Of a stretch of 5,175 bases of DNA, positions 5,047 to 5,175 are shown in pieces (the first letter of the stretch is position 1; each line of letters starts with the position of its first letter). The DNA is from an uncultured Methanobrevibacter sp. (GTDB lineage Archaea; Methanobacteriota; Methanobacteria; Methanobacteriales; Methanobacteriaceae). The notes below the pieces were generated by a model that was not told the origin of the DNA, made no database searches, and saw nothing but the letters and a program-made list of their open reading frames with translations. Where the stretch lies: contig CADBMS010000211.1 of assembly GCA_902795935.1 (NCBI GenBank), positions 1 through 5,175 of the forward strand, in the 5' to 3' direction. The translations under genes and the position numbers were made by a program.

Positions 5047-5175
5047 TTATCCGAATAGAGCACCTAAACCAGCAGCTGCTTCTTCTTCACCTTCCTCTTC
5101 TTCCTCTTCTTCCTCTTCTTCTTCTGCAGATTCTGCTGCAGGTGCTGCTGCAGGTGCTGCTGCAGGTGCTGCTGC
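5047..5175 (-). CDS. rpl12p: Archaeal ribosomal stalk protein P1/L12, C-terminal end (partial)
   Basis: The last 42 codons and the TAA stop (5047-5049) of a gene that continues past the right edge are visible. The translation is three or more AAAP units, then PAAESA, a run of 11 glutamates, GEEE, and the end AAAGLGALFG. This is the hinge and C-terminal tail of archaeal P1 (aL12, the rplL-equivalent). The protein forms dimers on P0 (L10) in the 50S stalk, and its GLGALFG tail recruits translation GTPases such as aEF2. The N-terminal dimerisation domain lies outside the window. In archaea this gene usually ends an L11-L1-L10-L12 cluster, so those genes are expected to the right. The identification is firm from the tail alone. 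The hinge is encoded by perfect tandem repeats, listed separately. Confidence 0.92.
   Translation of the reverse strand, partial: AAAPAAAPAAAPAAESAEEEEEEEEEEEGEEEAAAGLGALFG
5092..5118 (-). repeat. 9-bp tandem repeat (three perfect copies) in the poly-Glu tract
   Basis: TTCCTCTTC on the plus strand is repeated without change at 5092-5100, 5101-5109 and 5110-5118. On the coding strand this is GAA-GAG-GAA three times, nine of the eleven consecutive glutamates. The mix of two glutamate codons breaks a pure triplet repeat but keeps the 9-bp period. Confidence 0.9.
5140..5175 (-). repeat. 12-bp tandem repeat (three perfect copies, runs off the edge) coding AAAP
   Basis: AGGTGCTGCTGC on the plus strand occurs perfectly at 5140-5151, 5152-5163 and 5164-5175, the last ending exactly at the window edge, so more copies may follow. 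On the coding strand each copy is GCA-GCA-GCA-CCT, with no synonymous differences. It encodes the flexible Ala/Pro hinge of the stalk protein and is a small GC-rich island in AT-rich surroundings. Confidence 0.92.

Noticed and set aside
1..5175. CRISPR array, insertion sequence, phage or toxin-antitoxin genes
   Set aside because: There are no spaced direct repeats, no transposase-like or integrase-like frames, and no terminal inverted repeats with target duplications.

Overview
The window looks like chromosomal DNA of a low-GC methanogenic archaeon of the Methanobacteriales (Methanobrevibacter or Methanosphaera type). The evidence for an archaeon is the archaeal-class alanyl-tRNA synthetase, with its N-terminal four-cysteine extension, and the Ala/Pro-Glu hinge with a GLGALFG terminus of the archaeal ribosomal stalk protein (aP1/L12). 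GGTGAT-type ribosome binding sites and very AT-rich intergenic DNA also fit. The genus is inferred from memory of the families, not from a database search.

Layout: on the + strand, the last 15 codons of a probable xseA (exonuclease VII large subunit) overlap xseB (31-249, small subunit). A short gene for a stand-alone zinc-ribbon protein of unknown job follows (315-584). A 262-bp AT-rich gap (585-846) then separates convergent gene sets. It holds a perfect 13-bp inverted repeat and a possible thiI terminator. On the - strand, read right to left, come the truncated end of the stalk protein gene (5047-5175), a 267-bp AT-rich gap with a hairpin plus T-rich tract, alaS (2059-4779) and thiI (847-2007). 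alaS and thiI are 51 bp apart and probably co-transcribed.

Together the minus-strand genes form a translation block: ribosomal stalk, tRNA(Ala) charging, and tRNA 4-thiouridine modification. The plus-strand pair encodes DNA-end processing by a bacterial-type nuclease, probably acquired by an ancestor of the lineage through transfer, plus the zinc protein. I see no tRNA, rRNA, CRISPR array, insertion sequence or phage gene. Most of the window is ordinary housekeeping DNA, and I found no convincing new multi-gene system. The points most worth checking are the thiI start (TTG, or ATG if a T5 run is one base longer), the uncharacterised zinc-ribbon gene, the archaeal Exo VII pair, and the perfect tandem repeats in the stalk-protein hinge.
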